NCBI GenBank assembly: GCA_964390645.1
Contig: CAYMLL010000114.1
Coordinates: forward strand, 1-21,408
DNA length: 21,408 nt
From: CAYMLL01 sp964390645
Lineage (GTDB): Bacteria > Planctomycetota > UBA8108
Direction: 5' to 3'
Positions 8,897 through 17,321 of this stretch are shown piece after piece. The position numbers were made by a program, and so were the translations under genes. The first letter of the stretch is position 1. Each line of letters starts with the position of its first letter. The notes beneath the pieces are model-generated. The model made no database searches, had not been told where the DNA came from, and saw only the letters and a program-made list of their open reading frames with translations.

Positions 8897-11176
8897 TCAG
8901 CGCTCGTCGAGATCCGTCACGAACCTCAACACGTACGCGATCACGTCCCTCGCGCAGTTTTCGCAGTAGCGGTACTTTGCTTTCATCGTGCCCAGAGCGT
9001 CCCGCACCTGCTTCTGCTCGGCCCCGGTAAGCAGATCGAACTCGTCGGTCCCGTACTTGAGGATGTCTCGCTCGATCAGAGTCAGGATGCGGTTGCGGTC
9101 CTGGTTGTAACTGTCTCGCATGGCGCGATAGATGCCAGGGAAGAGACCGTGGTAATCGATCTTCTCGTTGCGATGATCCAGCGACCACGCGGCGATCTTC
9201 GTCATGATGTTCGACCGCCACTCGGATTTGCTCTCCGAGATCTCGGCGAGCTTCTCGATGCTATCCAGGAGTGCGTCGTTCGGATCTTCGTAGGAGTTCG
9301 TCGAAACGTTGTAGACCTTCTCCTTCGAATCGAAGGCCTTGACGTGACGAAAGTACTCGAGAAAGACGCGGTCATGCTCGCTCTCGTCGATGAGCCCGAT
9401 CGAGTCATAGACCTCATCGAGCACCCAGCGCAAGTACTCGCGGCGCACGTCCTGGAGGAGCCCGTGAACGTCGTTGTAGCCATCCTCCGCCGGAAGCCGC
9501 AAGAAGTCGTGGAGGCTGACGTCGCGGATCAGCTCCTCGATGGCATCGAGGACGGCCATCGGCGTCAGACAATCGAAGGTCTTCGCCTGCGCGGCACGCG
9601 AAAGGAGAGTCAGCATCTCGCGGGGCGAGACGCCGCGTCGGCCCTCGTATTCGGCACCGAACATCCCCTCGAACTCGGCCTCGTGCTCCTCGAACTCCGC
9701 ACGAACCATGAGCACTCCGGTTCGCAGTGCCTTCTTCTCTTCCTCCGAAAAGTGCTCCGGCGGCTCGCCGCTGTCGTAAAGTTGCGCCTTCTCCAGCGGC
9801 GTCAACCGGGCGACCGCGCTCGCAAGCGGCTCGTGGTAGTGCTCCTTCATCGGCTTGCGTAGCCGCGTCAACACCGCCCACAGGGCGGCAACTCCTGACG
9901 CATGCGGGGTGACGTGACGCTCACGCGAAAACGAACGAACTTGCCGACGATAGAGCTCGACCTCCGTCGAATGGCGCAGCAGGTACGGGACCGCGATCAG
10001 CTCCATCCGACCCTTGAAGCTCGAGAAGTCCGGACTGCGCTTGAAAAGGCTGAGCTGCTTCTCGTTGGCCGTCGCGAAGATGACGAGGTCGAGGTAAGCC
10101 ATGCAGTTCTGCAGGCTCGCGGTGCCTCGCTCGCACGTCGTCAGCAAGTACTTGTTCACCTCCAGCGACCGTTTGAGGAAGTCGCTGTACTCGAGCACGC
10201 CGCGGTTGGCGTCGACGATATCGCCCACGGGCTGGTAGAGAGTGACGTTGCGTAGCTCCATCGGGATATGCCACGAGTGCTCGGACGTGATCGCGTGCGT
10301 ACCGGAATCGACGTTTCCCTGCGGCTCGATGCTGACCGCGCCGGTGCGATAACGCTTCGAGATGACGAATCGTTCGACCCGCACGTGCCGGATCACCTTG
10401 CGCCAATCGCCGTCGTACGAAACGAGCAGCGTGTCGTAGATCCGGCGACACTTCTGGCAAAGATCGCCCTCTAGGAAACGGCGGTAGTTCAGAGCCGACC
10501 CATCCGGCTCGGAGACGTTCTCCGTCACCCCCTCGACGAAGGCCAGGCGGTCTTCCGCGGGGATGAGGAAAAGCGGCGAATCGTGCAGCTCGCAGCCGAA
10601 TCGAGCCGAGAGGTCGTTAACACCGAGTTGCGAGAAACTATCGACATCGTCAACGCTCTGCGGCCCCTCCCCGCCGGTCTCGAATCCGATCCGCTCGAGC
10701 TTGCCTTCCTTGTCCGTGAAAACCCAGCTGAATGTCATCAAGACGCCATCCGAGGTCCGAGAGAACGCCTCGAGCCCACGAATGATGTTCTCGATAATCG
10801 TCGTCTTCCCCGATCCGTTCGGCCCGTGCAGGAGCAGCATCTTGTCCGCCTTCCCGCGCCGGGCGAAACTCTGCAGATACTGGTAGATCTCCCCCTGCGT
10901 TCGCTCCTGACCGACAAGACCGATGGTAGCGACGTCCGCGTCGAGGTCGAAGAGACGGTGTCGCTTCGCATCCTGTCCGACACGAGACGTGTCGATGGTG
11001 CCGAAGTGATCGAACATCTCAGCCAGGTACTGCGGTGCGGAGCGGAGGAATCGATAGGGTTCAGCGGCGAAGCGCTGGAGGAACTCGTCGAACGACAGCA
11101 CCTGCTCGGACGACCGGAACCGTTCCTTCACCCCATCCTGAAGACTGTCGAGGAACTGAGTCGGGTCCATCACCAT
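8897..11176 (-). CDS. prkA: PrkA-type serine protein kinase (AAA+ domain plus kinase domain)
   Basis: A 759-residue homologue of PrkA/YeaG, a cytoplasmic stress- and starvation-linked protein with an N-terminal AAA+ domain and a C-terminal PrkA domain. Walker A is GPNGSGKT at 118-125. The family segments GCELHDSPLFLIP (194-206), GDLCQKC (237-243), NRGVLEYSDFLK (324-335), ATANEKQ (368-374) and HVTPHASGVAALWAVLTRL (421-439) are all present. A C-terminal YCENCARD (737-744) adds a second CxxC pair. It is longer than the E. coli protein (about 644 residues), mainly through an acidic helical section around 440-660. ATG at 11170 (AGGA seven bases upstream) may be the real start instead of 11176. The usual partners YeaH (DUF444) and SpoVR are not in the window. 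A sigma54 activator lies upstream on the same strand. Confidence 0.93.
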   Translation of the reverse strand: MVMDPTQFLDSLQDGVKERFRSSEQVLSFDEFLQRFAAEPYRFLRSAPQYLAEMFDHFGTIDTSRVGQDAKRHRLFDLDADVATIGLVGQERTQGEIYQYLQSFARRGKADKMLLLHGPNGSGKTTIIENIIRGLEAFSRTSDGVLMTFSWVFTDKEGKLERIGFETGGEGPQSVDDVDSFSQLGVNDLSARFGCELHDSPLFLIPAEDRLAFVEGVTENVSEPDGSALNYRRFLEGDLCQKCRRIYDTLLVSYDGDWRKVIRHVRVERFVISKRYRTGAVSIEPQGNVDSGTHAITSEHSWHIPMELRNVTLYQPVGDIVDANRGVLEYSDFLKRSLEVNKYLLTTCERGTASLQNCMAYLDLVIFATANEKQLSLFKRSPDFSSFKGRMELIAVPYLLRHSTEVELYRRQVRSFSRERHVTPHASGVAALWAVLTRLRKPMKEHYHEPLASAVARLTPLEKAQLYDSGEPPEHFSEEEKKALRTGVLMVRAEFEEHEAEFEGMFGAEYEGRRGVSPREMLTLLSRAAQAKTFDCLTPMAVLDAIEELIRDVSLHDFLRLPAEDGYNDVHGLLQDVRREYLRWVLDEVYDSIGLIDESEHDRVFLEYFRHVKAFDSKEKVYNVSTNSYEDPNDALLDSIEKLAEISESKSEWRSNIMTKIAAWSLDHRNEKIDYHGLFPGIYRAMRDSYNQDRNRILTLIERDILKYGTDEFDLLTGAEQKQVRDALGTMKAKYRYCENCARDVIAYVLRFVTDLDER

Positions 11177-11537
11177 TTCCTGATCCCTGTGCCCGTGTTT
11201 CCGTCAGGTCACTCCCTGGCGGGTCCACCACCCAAACATCGGTCGGATATTCAATTCGACTTGACCGGCGATGCGATCCGGAACCGCTGTGGTCCCCGAC
11301 GGAGGCGACCGATAACGGCTCGTCGAGGACGTACTCTGGACGGGAAAGCGAGTCAGCGAGTCCGAGCCCCGAACGCCAGAACGCAGGCGTTCGAAGACAT
11401 CGTCGAGCTCTGGCATCGAAGAGCCCGGACAAGCTGGCAGCTCTCCTGCCGAATGGGCGTTTTCGACCGGCTGCCAGAACACGATCGGAGAATGCCGGTC
11501 GCGTGACCTGCAGCTGGCCGGAGATCCGGCACGGGCG
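11177..11537. other. 361-base leader between the sigma54 activator and prkA
   Basis: No gene is supported in this space. It contains an 8-base inverted repeat (CGACCGGC at 11464-11471, GCCGGTCG at 11494-11501) and a symmetrical -24/-12-like element (separate entry). No hairpin with a T run marks a terminator after the activator, so read-through into prkA is possible. Confidence 0.5.
11435..11450. promoter_or_regulatory. Possible sigma54 (-24/-12) element, readable on both strands
   Basis: On the plus strand TGGCAG-N5-CTGC keeps the GG and GC with the ten-base spacing of the consensus TGGCAC-N5-TTGC. Because the element is nearly symmetrical, the minus strand reads CGGCAG-N5-CTGC with the same spacing. 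The minus reading points toward prkA about 260 bases downstream. The match is imperfect and could be chance, but a sigma54 activator gene sits right beside it. Confidence 0.25.
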
Positions 11538-13442
11538 TCACGCCGACTGGTACTGCTTCAGCTTCTGGTACAGAGTCTCGCGGGATATTCCGAGGATCGA
11601 GGCTGCCTTCGCCTTGTTCCCGTCGGTTTCCTCCAGCACTCGGAGTATGTAGTACTTCTCGATCTCGTGGATCGGCTTGAGCCGGAAGATCATCTTGCCT
11701 CGACCCACCTTGCCAATCTCGGGCGGTAGATCCGCCGGCGTGATCTTGTTTCCGTCACCGAGGATGACCGCCTGCTCCAGAGCGTTGCGCAGCTCGCGGA
11801 TATTCCCGGGCCACCGGTAGTTGAGCAGGCAGTCTTTCGCGACCTTCGACAGGTGGATACGCGACGACGCGCCCCGATTCAGGAAGTGCTCCGCGATCTC
11901 CAGGATGTCGTCACCACGCTCCCGCAGAGGCGGCACGTCGACCGTGACGACCGCGAGGCGGAAGTACAGATCTTCCCGGAAGGAGCCGCTCTCGATCGCC
12001 TTCTTCAGGTCCTGATTCGTCGCCGAGATCACACGAATGTCCACGGAGACCTCGGTCTTGCCGCCGACGCGGTAGAACTTTCGCTCCTGCAGCGCACGCA
12101 GGATCTTCACCTGCATGTCGACCGGCATGTCTCCGATCTCGTCGAGGAACAGCGTTCCACCGCTCGCCAGCTCGAACTTGCCCTCGGTCCGGCTCTCCGC
12201 ACCGGTGAAAGCTCCCTTCTCGTAGCCGAAGAGCTCGCTCTCCACGAGGTTGGGCGGAATCGCCCCGCAGTTGACGGCGACGAACGGGCGGTCCTTGCGA
12301 TGTGACTGTTCGTGAATCGCCCGCGCAACAAGCTCCTTTCCCGTGCCGTTCTCACCGGAGATCAGAACCGACGTGTCGCGCGGCGCCACCTTCTCGGTGA
12401 GTCGGAAGACCCGCTCCATCGCATCGGAGCTGCCGACGATCTCACCAGTCCTCCAGAAGAAGTTGCGCAACCGCTCGTTCTCACGCAGCAGCCCTGCTTG
12501 CGTACGCAGGTTCTGCAAGGTCAGCCCGGCCAGACGGCCGATGGCGCTCAGGTAATCCAGGTCGCTGCGATCGAACTGCTGCCGTGCGCCGCGCGTGTCG
12601 ACATAAACGAGACCCAGGAACTGATCACCGAAAGTCATGGGCGAACAGATGAACGAGCGGATCTCCAGGTCGATCACACTCATCCCGAAGTCCGGCTGGT
12701 CGCCCACATCACGCACCAGAACCGCCTTGCGATCGCGCTGGATATGGTCGAGGATCGTCTCGCTCATCTCGAGCGTCTGCGCGTTGCCTCCGTGCTCCGG
12801 GTCCCAGAATCGCACGATGTCGAGCGCGTAGGGATCGAGTTCCGTACCCTCGGGGACGAGCCCGACAAAGCCGCGCTCCGCGGCGCACTCCGACGTCGAC
12901 GCCGAGAGGATGGCGTCGAACAGCTGCTCCTCGTCCGCAACCGTCAGAATGCGCTCGGTAAGGCGGTAGAGGCTCGTGAGACGGTGAAGGTCCTTCTCGA
13001 CCGTCGGCCCGTCCACCCCCTGGCGCCCGAAGACGACCGTCGAGGCATCGACGCTCAAGTCGCCGCCACGGTCCGCTTCCACCACGTCACGCCCGTCGTG
13101 AACGACGCGCAGGCGGGTCAAGTGGCGATCGCTGCCGGAGAATTCGAAGAGAAGCTCGCTCTGGCCCATGGCGATGCGATCGCCGTCGAGCAGCTGGTAG
13201 TCCTGAACGTCGCGACCGTTGACACGGATCGGGTTCTTGCCGCCGACGTCCTTGAGCACGACGACGCGCCCGTCGAAGGTCAGCACCGCGTGCTGTCGCG
13301 AGACGAGCGAGTCCTGCACGACGATGGTGTTCTCCTGCGCTCGCCCGACAGTCGACTCGCCCTGTCCGATGACGTAGACCTGCGCGCCCGCCCCCTCCGC
13401 GGAGGTGACCCTGAGAACCGGCTTGTCCGGCACCTTGTCCAT
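11538..13442 (-). CDS. Sigma54-dependent activator with FHA and GAF sensor domains
   Basis: A 634-residue enhancer-binding protein that would switch on sigma54 promoters. The FHA domain covers about 11-101, with the phosphothreonine-binding pattern GRAQENT (33-39), SRQH (48-51) and VNGRD (74-78). A GAF domain spans about 155-310. The AAA+ domain starts near 335 with Walker A GENGTGKE (363-370), the sigma54-contacting GAFTGA loop (410-415, intact), Walker B LFLDEI (431-436), and arginine-finger region REDLYFRL (489-496). WPGNIREL (544-551) and a Fis-type helix-turn-helix (about 595-630, NKAKAASILGISRETLYQKL) complete it. The ATG has GGAG six bases upstream. FHA input suggests control by a Ser/Thr kinase; the prkA gene directly downstream is the obvious candidate partner. 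It is divergent from the lysine aminotransferase gene. Confidence 0.96.
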   Translation of the reverse strand: MDKVPDKPVLRVTSAEGAGAQVYVIGQGESTVGRAQENTIVVQDSLVSRQHAVLTFDGRVVVLKDVGGKNPIRVNGRDVQDYQLLDGDRIAMGQSELLFEFSGSDRHLTRLRVVHDGRDVVEADRGGDLSVDASTVVFGRQGVDGPTVEKDLHRLTSLYRLTERILTVADEEQLFDAILSASTSECAAERGFVGLVPEGTELDPYALDIVRFWDPEHGGNAQTLEMSETILDHIQRDRKAVLVRDVGDQPDFGMSVIDLEIRSFICSPMTFGDQFLGLVYVDTRGARQQFDRSDLDYLSAIGRLAGLTLQNLRTQAGLLRENERLRNFFWRTGEIVGSSDAMERVFRLTEKVAPRDTSVLISGENGTGKELVARAIHEQSHRKDRPFVAVNCGAIPPNLVESELFGYEKGAFTGAESRTEGKFELASGGTLFLDEIGDMPVDMQVKILRALQERKFYRVGGKTEVSVDIRVISATNQDLKKAIESGSFREDLYFRLAVVTVDVPPLRERGDDILEIAEHFLNRGASSRIHLSKVAKDCLLNYRWPGNIRELRNALEQAVILGDGNKITPADLPPEIGKVGRGKMIFRLKPIHEIEKYYILRVLEETDGNKAKAASILGISRETLYQKLKQYQSA

Positions 13443-13586
13443 CGAGTCTCCACGGGTTCAGACAGGCCAAGCGGTCCCCTGTCGGCCCACCACCCGGGTT
13501 CCAATTCCCTACAGGAAGATAACTTACACGATTCGCGCGGAGGCCGATCCGACGGGGCCCCCGGAGAGCCACCACTCCGGGCCGGT

Positions 13587-13614
13587 ATTGTACTGACCGC
13601 CGCGACCATTTCAA
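13587..13614 (-). promoter_or_regulatory. Sigma70-type promoter upstream of the sigma54 activator
   Basis: On the minus strand TTGAAA (13609-13614) and TACAAT (13587-13592) are 16 bases apart, one mismatch each from consensus. The predicted start near 13580 gives a leader of about 140 bases before the ATG at 13442. Confidence 0.6.
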
Positions 13615-13721
13615 AGACACCACCTAAACACCTTTGAGTCCACGCCTTAGGCGCAGCTCCCGACACCGCCCGGAAAAGGTGTTAACCTCACGATAGGAAG
13701 GAAACCCGTGAAGGAGTAGAC

Positions 13722-15074
13722 ATGTTCGAGCCCCCTCATCTCGCCCCGTCCGACGTCGACCACGTAATCCGACAGCACCTGATCGGCGACGGCTTTCCAC
13801 TCGTGTTCGACCTCCAGAGAAGCCGCGGTTCCTGGATCGTCGACGCTCGCGACGGCGAGGAGTACCTGGACTTTTACACGTTCTTCGCCAGCCTACCCCT
13901 GGGATTTCGCCACCGCGTTTTCGAGCGGGAGGAAAACCGGCGGCGCCTTCTCGAAGCCGCGTTGACGAAGCCGGCGAACTCGGACGCGCACACCTGTGAG
14001 CTGGCTCGCTTCACGACCACGTTCGCCGAACACGCTCTGCCGGACGGCTTTCGCCATCTGTTCTTCGTCGAGGGCGGTGCCCTGGCAGTCGAGAACGCGA
14101 TCAAGGCCGCGTTCGACTGGAAGGTTCGACTCAACGTCGAGGCCGGCAACGACGTGAATGGCGGAGGAGAACTCGGGACGAAGATTCTCCATTTCCGCGA
14201 GGCATTCCACGGACGCAGCGGTTACACGCTGTCGTTGACGAACACGCTGCCGATCAAGACGGCACACTTCCCGAAGTTCCATTGGCCGCGAGTGCGCAAC
14301 CCGAAGCTACGGTTCCCGGTCGACGATGCGGAGATCGCCCGCGTCGAGATCGAGGAGAAGGCGACGCTCGACGAGATCACGACCGCGTTCACTCAACACC
14401 GGAACGATGTCGCCGCGATCATCATCGAGCCGATCCAGGGCGAGGGCGGCGACAACCATTTCCGACCCGAGTTCCTCCGCAGCCTGCGCCGTCTGGCCGA
14501 CGACTTCGAGGCCTTGCTGATCTTCGACGAAGTACAGACCGGCTTCGGGATGACCGGGACCATGTGGGCCTTCGAGCAGTTCGGAGTGACGCCCGATATC
14601 ATCGCCTTCGGCAAGAAGAGCCAGGTCTGCGGCATCGCTGCGGGACCGAAGCTCGACGAGGTGAAGGACAACGTCTTTCACGTCTCCTCCCGCATCAACT
14701 CCACCTGGGGTGGCGGACTCGTCGACATGGTACGCTGCGAGATGATCCTCGAAGCGATGGAGGAGGAGAGTCTCGTCGACAACGCGGCACGCGTCGGAGC
14801 CGACCTGCTAGCGGGCCTCGGCACGCTGGCCGAGGAGCACCCCGACATCGTGTCGAACGTTCGAGGACGCGGGCTCTTTTGCGCCTTCGACTGCCCGGAC
14901 GCCGACGTCCGCGATCGCTTGCTCCAGAGCTGCTTCGGGCAGCGCGTTCTGGCGCTCTCGTGCGGTGACAGATCGGTCCGCGTGCGGCCACCACTGACCC
15001 TGAGCAGCGAGGAGGCCGCTGAAGGCGTGAAACGAATCGGGAAAGCCCTGGTCTCGGTTGTCTCGAACGTCTGA
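13722..15074 (+). CDS. lat: L-lysine 6-aminotransferase
   Basis: A 450-residue, class III PLP-dependent aminotransferase that moves the epsilon-amino group of lysine to 2-oxoglutarate, giving aminoadipate semialdehyde. The segment AFGKKSQVCGI (295-305) is diagnostic: the PLP lysine lies in FGKKxQVCG, as in mycobacterial LAT, rather than the usual GGG loop. IIIEPIQGEGGD (233-244) and FDEVQTGFGMTG (268-279, PLP-binding Asp) support the fold, and HGRSGYTLSLTN (163-174) is also typical of LAT. The ATG is preceded by AAGGAG with good spacing. Its likely pathway partner glutaryl-CoA dehydrogenase lies across a convergent gap. The semialdehyde dehydrogenase and Lrp regulator often found beside lat are not here. 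Length matches the family. Confidence 0.95.
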   Translation: MFEPPHLAPSDVDHVIRQHLIGDGFPLVFDLQRSRGSWIVDARDGEEYLDFYTFFASLPLGFRHRVFEREENRRRLLEAALTKPANSDAHTCELARFTTTFAEHALPDGFRHLFFVEGGALAVENAIKAAFDWKVRLNVEAGNDVNGGGELGTKILHFREAFHGRSGYTLSLTNTLPIKTAHFPKFHWPRVRNPKLRFPVDDAEIARVEIEEKATLDEITTAFTQHRNDVAAIIIEPIQGEGGDNHFRPEFLRSLRRLADDFEALLIFDEVQTGFGMTGTMWAFEQFGVTPDIIAFGKKSQVCGIAAGPKLDEVKDNVFHVSSRINSTWGGGLVDMVRCEMILEAMEEESLVDNAARVGADLLAGLGTLAEEHPDIVSNVRGRGLFCAFDCPDADVRDRLLQSCFGQRVLALSCGDRSVRVRPPLTLSSEEAAEGVKRIGKALVSVVSNV

Positions 15075-15613
15075 TCCGCGAGCACGGTCGAGACCCGCGC
15101 GCGACGCCGGAACCGGACCGCAGTCGGCTACGGTGCCGGGGACGAAGTCGATCACAGACCCCGAGCCCGGCACTCGCCGTCTGGTCCGCGCCCGTCAACG
15201 CGCAGAAGCTCCTGCCTCGTCTCGACCTCACGGCCGACCACCGACGAACTCGCCCGAGAGTTCCGGAACGGGCCGCCCGTCAGGCGGGCGAGCAGCCCGT
15301 CCGTCAGGCCGGCGAAGAAATGCTCCTTCTCGACGACGAGCGGCCGGCTCGAGTTCCGGCGTTCGGCGGGGGTACTCGCTGGACGCCCGGAGATCAGCGC
15401 TCGGGTGTCGCGGGATCGGCTCCCCGCCCCGACCCCGAACCCGCCGGATGTCGTGAAGATCCTGCCGGCCCGTGCCGGGACGCCGAGGTTCGCCGGGACG
15501 GGCTGTTCAACGCTCCTGCACCCCGATACGCGTCCGGAGTCGCGTCTCCAACGATTCTCGATTCCGACGATTCTCGTGACCCCGACCACTGCGAAAAACG
15601 GCGAGACCCGAAC
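15075..15613. other. 539-base gap between convergent lat and glutaryl-CoA dehydrogenase genes
   Basis: I see no supported gene. A minus-strand open frame fills much of the gap (15152-15589) but starts with GTG, has no ribosome binding site and resembles no family. Two short direct repeats occur: CCGTCAGGC-type units at 15277-15291 and 15301-15315, and ACGATTCTCG at 15551-15560 and 15567-15576. A run of five A at 15594-15598 (T on the minus strand) lies after the dehydrogenase stop, with no strong hairpin. Confidence 0.5.
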
Positions 15614-16786
15614 CTATCCCTCGAACGCCGCCAGGCCCGTGATGTCCTGTCCGATCACCAGGGTGTGGATGTCATGGGTTCCCTCGTACGTTTTCACGGT
15701 CTCGAGGTTCGCCATGTGACGGCCGACCTGATACTCATCCGTGATGCCGTTGGCAGCGAGAATGTCTCTCGCGCTACGCGCGATGTCCAGCGCGCTGGCG
15801 ACGTTGTCACGCTTCGCGAGCGAAACCTGCTGATGGCGCATCTTGCCCTGCTCCTTCAGCCGACCTAGTTGCAGGGAGCGCAGCTGCGACGCGGTGATTC
15901 CGGAGAGCATCTCGACGAGCTTCTGCTGCACCAGCTGGAAACCGGCGATCGGACGGTCGAACTGAACACGCTCCCTGGCATACTCGAGCGCCTCGCAGTA
16001 GCACGCCATCGCCGCTCCAACGGCGCCCCAGGAGATGCCGTAGCGCGCCTGGTTCAGGCAGCCGAGCGCCGCGCCGAGCCCCTTTGCCTTCGGCAGACGA
16101 CTCCCGGAAGGAATGCGGCACTCCTCGAAATGCAGCTCCGAGGTGATCGACGCGCGCAGGCTCCATTTCCCTTTCTGCACCGTCGTGGAGAAGCCCGGGC
16201 TGTCCTTTTCGACGAGAAAGCCGCCGATCCCGTCATCAGCGCGAGCCCAGACGACAGCGACGTCGGCGATCGAGCCGTTGGTGATCCACATCTTGTTGCC
16301 GTGAAGGACCAGCTCATCCCCCTTCGCCTCGACGCGCGTCTGCATCGCCGATGGGTTCGAGCCGGCGTCGGGCTCGGTAAGGCCGAAGCAGCCGATCGCA
16401 TCGCCGCGCGCCATCACCGGAAGCCAGCGCTCTTTCTGCTCCTCGGACCCGTAAGCGTGAATCGCGTACATGGAGAGAGCCCCCTGCACCGAGACGAAGC
16501 TGCGTAGCCCCGAGTCACCCCGCTCGAGTTCCTGCATCGCCAGACCGTAGGCGACGTCTCCGAGTCCGGCGCACCCGTAGCCGCGAAGGCTCGCGCCGAA
16601 AAGTCCGAGATCAGCGATCTCCTTCGTCAACTCGCGCGGAAAACGCTCCTCTCGGAAGCACCCGGCGATGATCGGGACGACACGATCACTCACGAAGCGG
16701 CGAACACTGTCCCGCACCAGACGCTCCTCATCGGAGAGCGAGCCGTCGATGTCGTAGTAGTCCGGAGGCTGAAGAGGAAACGGCAT
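15614..16786 (-). CDS. gcdH: Glutaryl-CoA dehydrogenase (acyl-CoA dehydrogenase family)
   Basis: A 390-residue FAD flavoenzyme that oxidises and decarboxylates glutaryl-CoA to crotonyl-CoA in lysine and tryptophan breakdown. It matches glutaryl-CoA dehydrogenase closely and not merely the wider family: ERGDSGLRSFVSVQ (88-101) carries the substrate-binding arginine (Arg95), CFGLTEPDAGSNP (133-145) is the flavin segment, LGCLNQARYGISWG (241-254) is typical, and TYEGTHDIH (366-374) contains the catalytic glutamate (Glu368). Keeping both Arg and Glu argues for the decarboxylating form. An extended -10 lies six bases before the ATG with no Shine-Dalgarno, so translation is probably leaderless. It works in the same catabolic route as lat, though the two genes converge and are not one operon. 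Confidence 0.95.
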   Translation of the reverse strand: MPFPLQPPDYYDIDGSLSDEERLVRDSVRRFVSDRVVPIIAGCFREERFPRELTKEIADLGLFGASLRGYGCAGLGDVAYGLAMQELERGDSGLRSFVSVQGALSMYAIHAYGSEEQKERWLPVMARGDAIGCFGLTEPDAGSNPSAMQTRVEAKGDELVLHGNKMWITNGSIADVAVVWARADDGIGGFLVEKDSPGFSTTVQKGKWSLRASITSELHFEECRIPSGSRLPKAKGLGAALGCLNQARYGISWGAVGAAMACYCEALEYARERVQFDRPIAGFQLVQQKLVEMLSGITASQLRSLQLGRLKEQGKMRHQQVSLAKRDNVASALDIARSARDILAANGITDEYQVGRHMANLETVKTYEGTHDIHTLVIGQDITGLAAFEG

Positions 16787-16792
16787 GTCGCG

Positions 16793-16801
16793 AGTCTATC
16801 A
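16793..16801 (-). promoter_or_regulatory. Extended -10 promoter of gcdH
   Basis: The minus strand reads TGATAGACT, an extended -10 (TGN plus TAGACT, 16793-16798), only six bases before the ATG. The -35 region is weak and falls in the T-rich tail of the tRNA-Glu terminator. Confidence 0.45.
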
Positions 16802-16820
16802 GGTTGGCCTCGGCAAGAAA

Positions 16821-16852
16821 CGAGGCTCCCCCTCGACAGGAGGGGAGCCTCG
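16821..16852 (-). terminator. Intrinsic terminator of tRNA-Glu
   Basis: An 11-base-pair perfect stem (CGAGGCTCCCC with GGGGAGCCTCG) encloses a ten-base loop. On the minus strand it is followed by TTTCTT. It lies ten bases beyond the encoded CCA end of the tRNA. In the plus direction there is no T run. Confidence 0.8.
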
Positions 16853-16861
16853 TGACCTAAG

Positions 16862-16939
<78 letters not shown>

Positions 16940-17321
16940 CTAACGGAGAGCTCGCCGAGCCACCCCAGGCATCGGCGCAGAAATGTAACGACGAGGAACC
17001 TGGTTTGCAAGCTTATTGCACTGTCCCGGTCCTACCCGACACCGACGAGCGCTCTCTCGGAAACCAGAGCCGGAAGCGGGAATCGCCGGTGACGAAGGAA
17101 CCGCGACCAGATTCCGCCCGACTCCTTGACGATTCGCCAACGAGGGACTTAGATGCTCCGTTCGTGGCCTCGTCACACCGCCGGCTCGGACCGGAGGCAC
17201 GCGGTCCCGATCGTCGCCTGCCGCGAACCTGCAGGCAGCCTCAATCCCACAGAATCGGAGCACGCGGACCGTGAGGCCTTGCCGGCGGACGGTCCATAGC
17301 CGGCCCGACCGGAGTATCAAG
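16940..17321. other. Intergenic region between tRNA-Glu and the three-repeat protein gene
   Basis: No gene is supported in these 382 bases, which hold the divergent promoters. For the next gene, TTGACG (17126-17131) and TTAGAT (17149-17154), 17 bases apart, are a weak promoter candidate with a leader of about 160 bases. Confidence 0.5.
16982..17010 (-). promoter_or_regulatory. Likely tRNA-Glu promoter
   Basis: On the minus strand TTGCAA (17005-17010) and TACATT (16982-16987) are separated by 17 bases, each matching four of six consensus positions. The predicted start lies about 35 bases before the mature tRNA end. Confidence 0.45.

Noticed and set aside
12312..13637. 441-codon plus-strand open frame
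   Set aside because: It is antisense to the sigma54 activator, whose domains are all intact.
15152..15589. Minus-strand 145-codon frame in the lat-gcdH gap
   Set aside because: GTG start without a ribosome binding site, arginine-rich composition and no recognisable family; likely chance.
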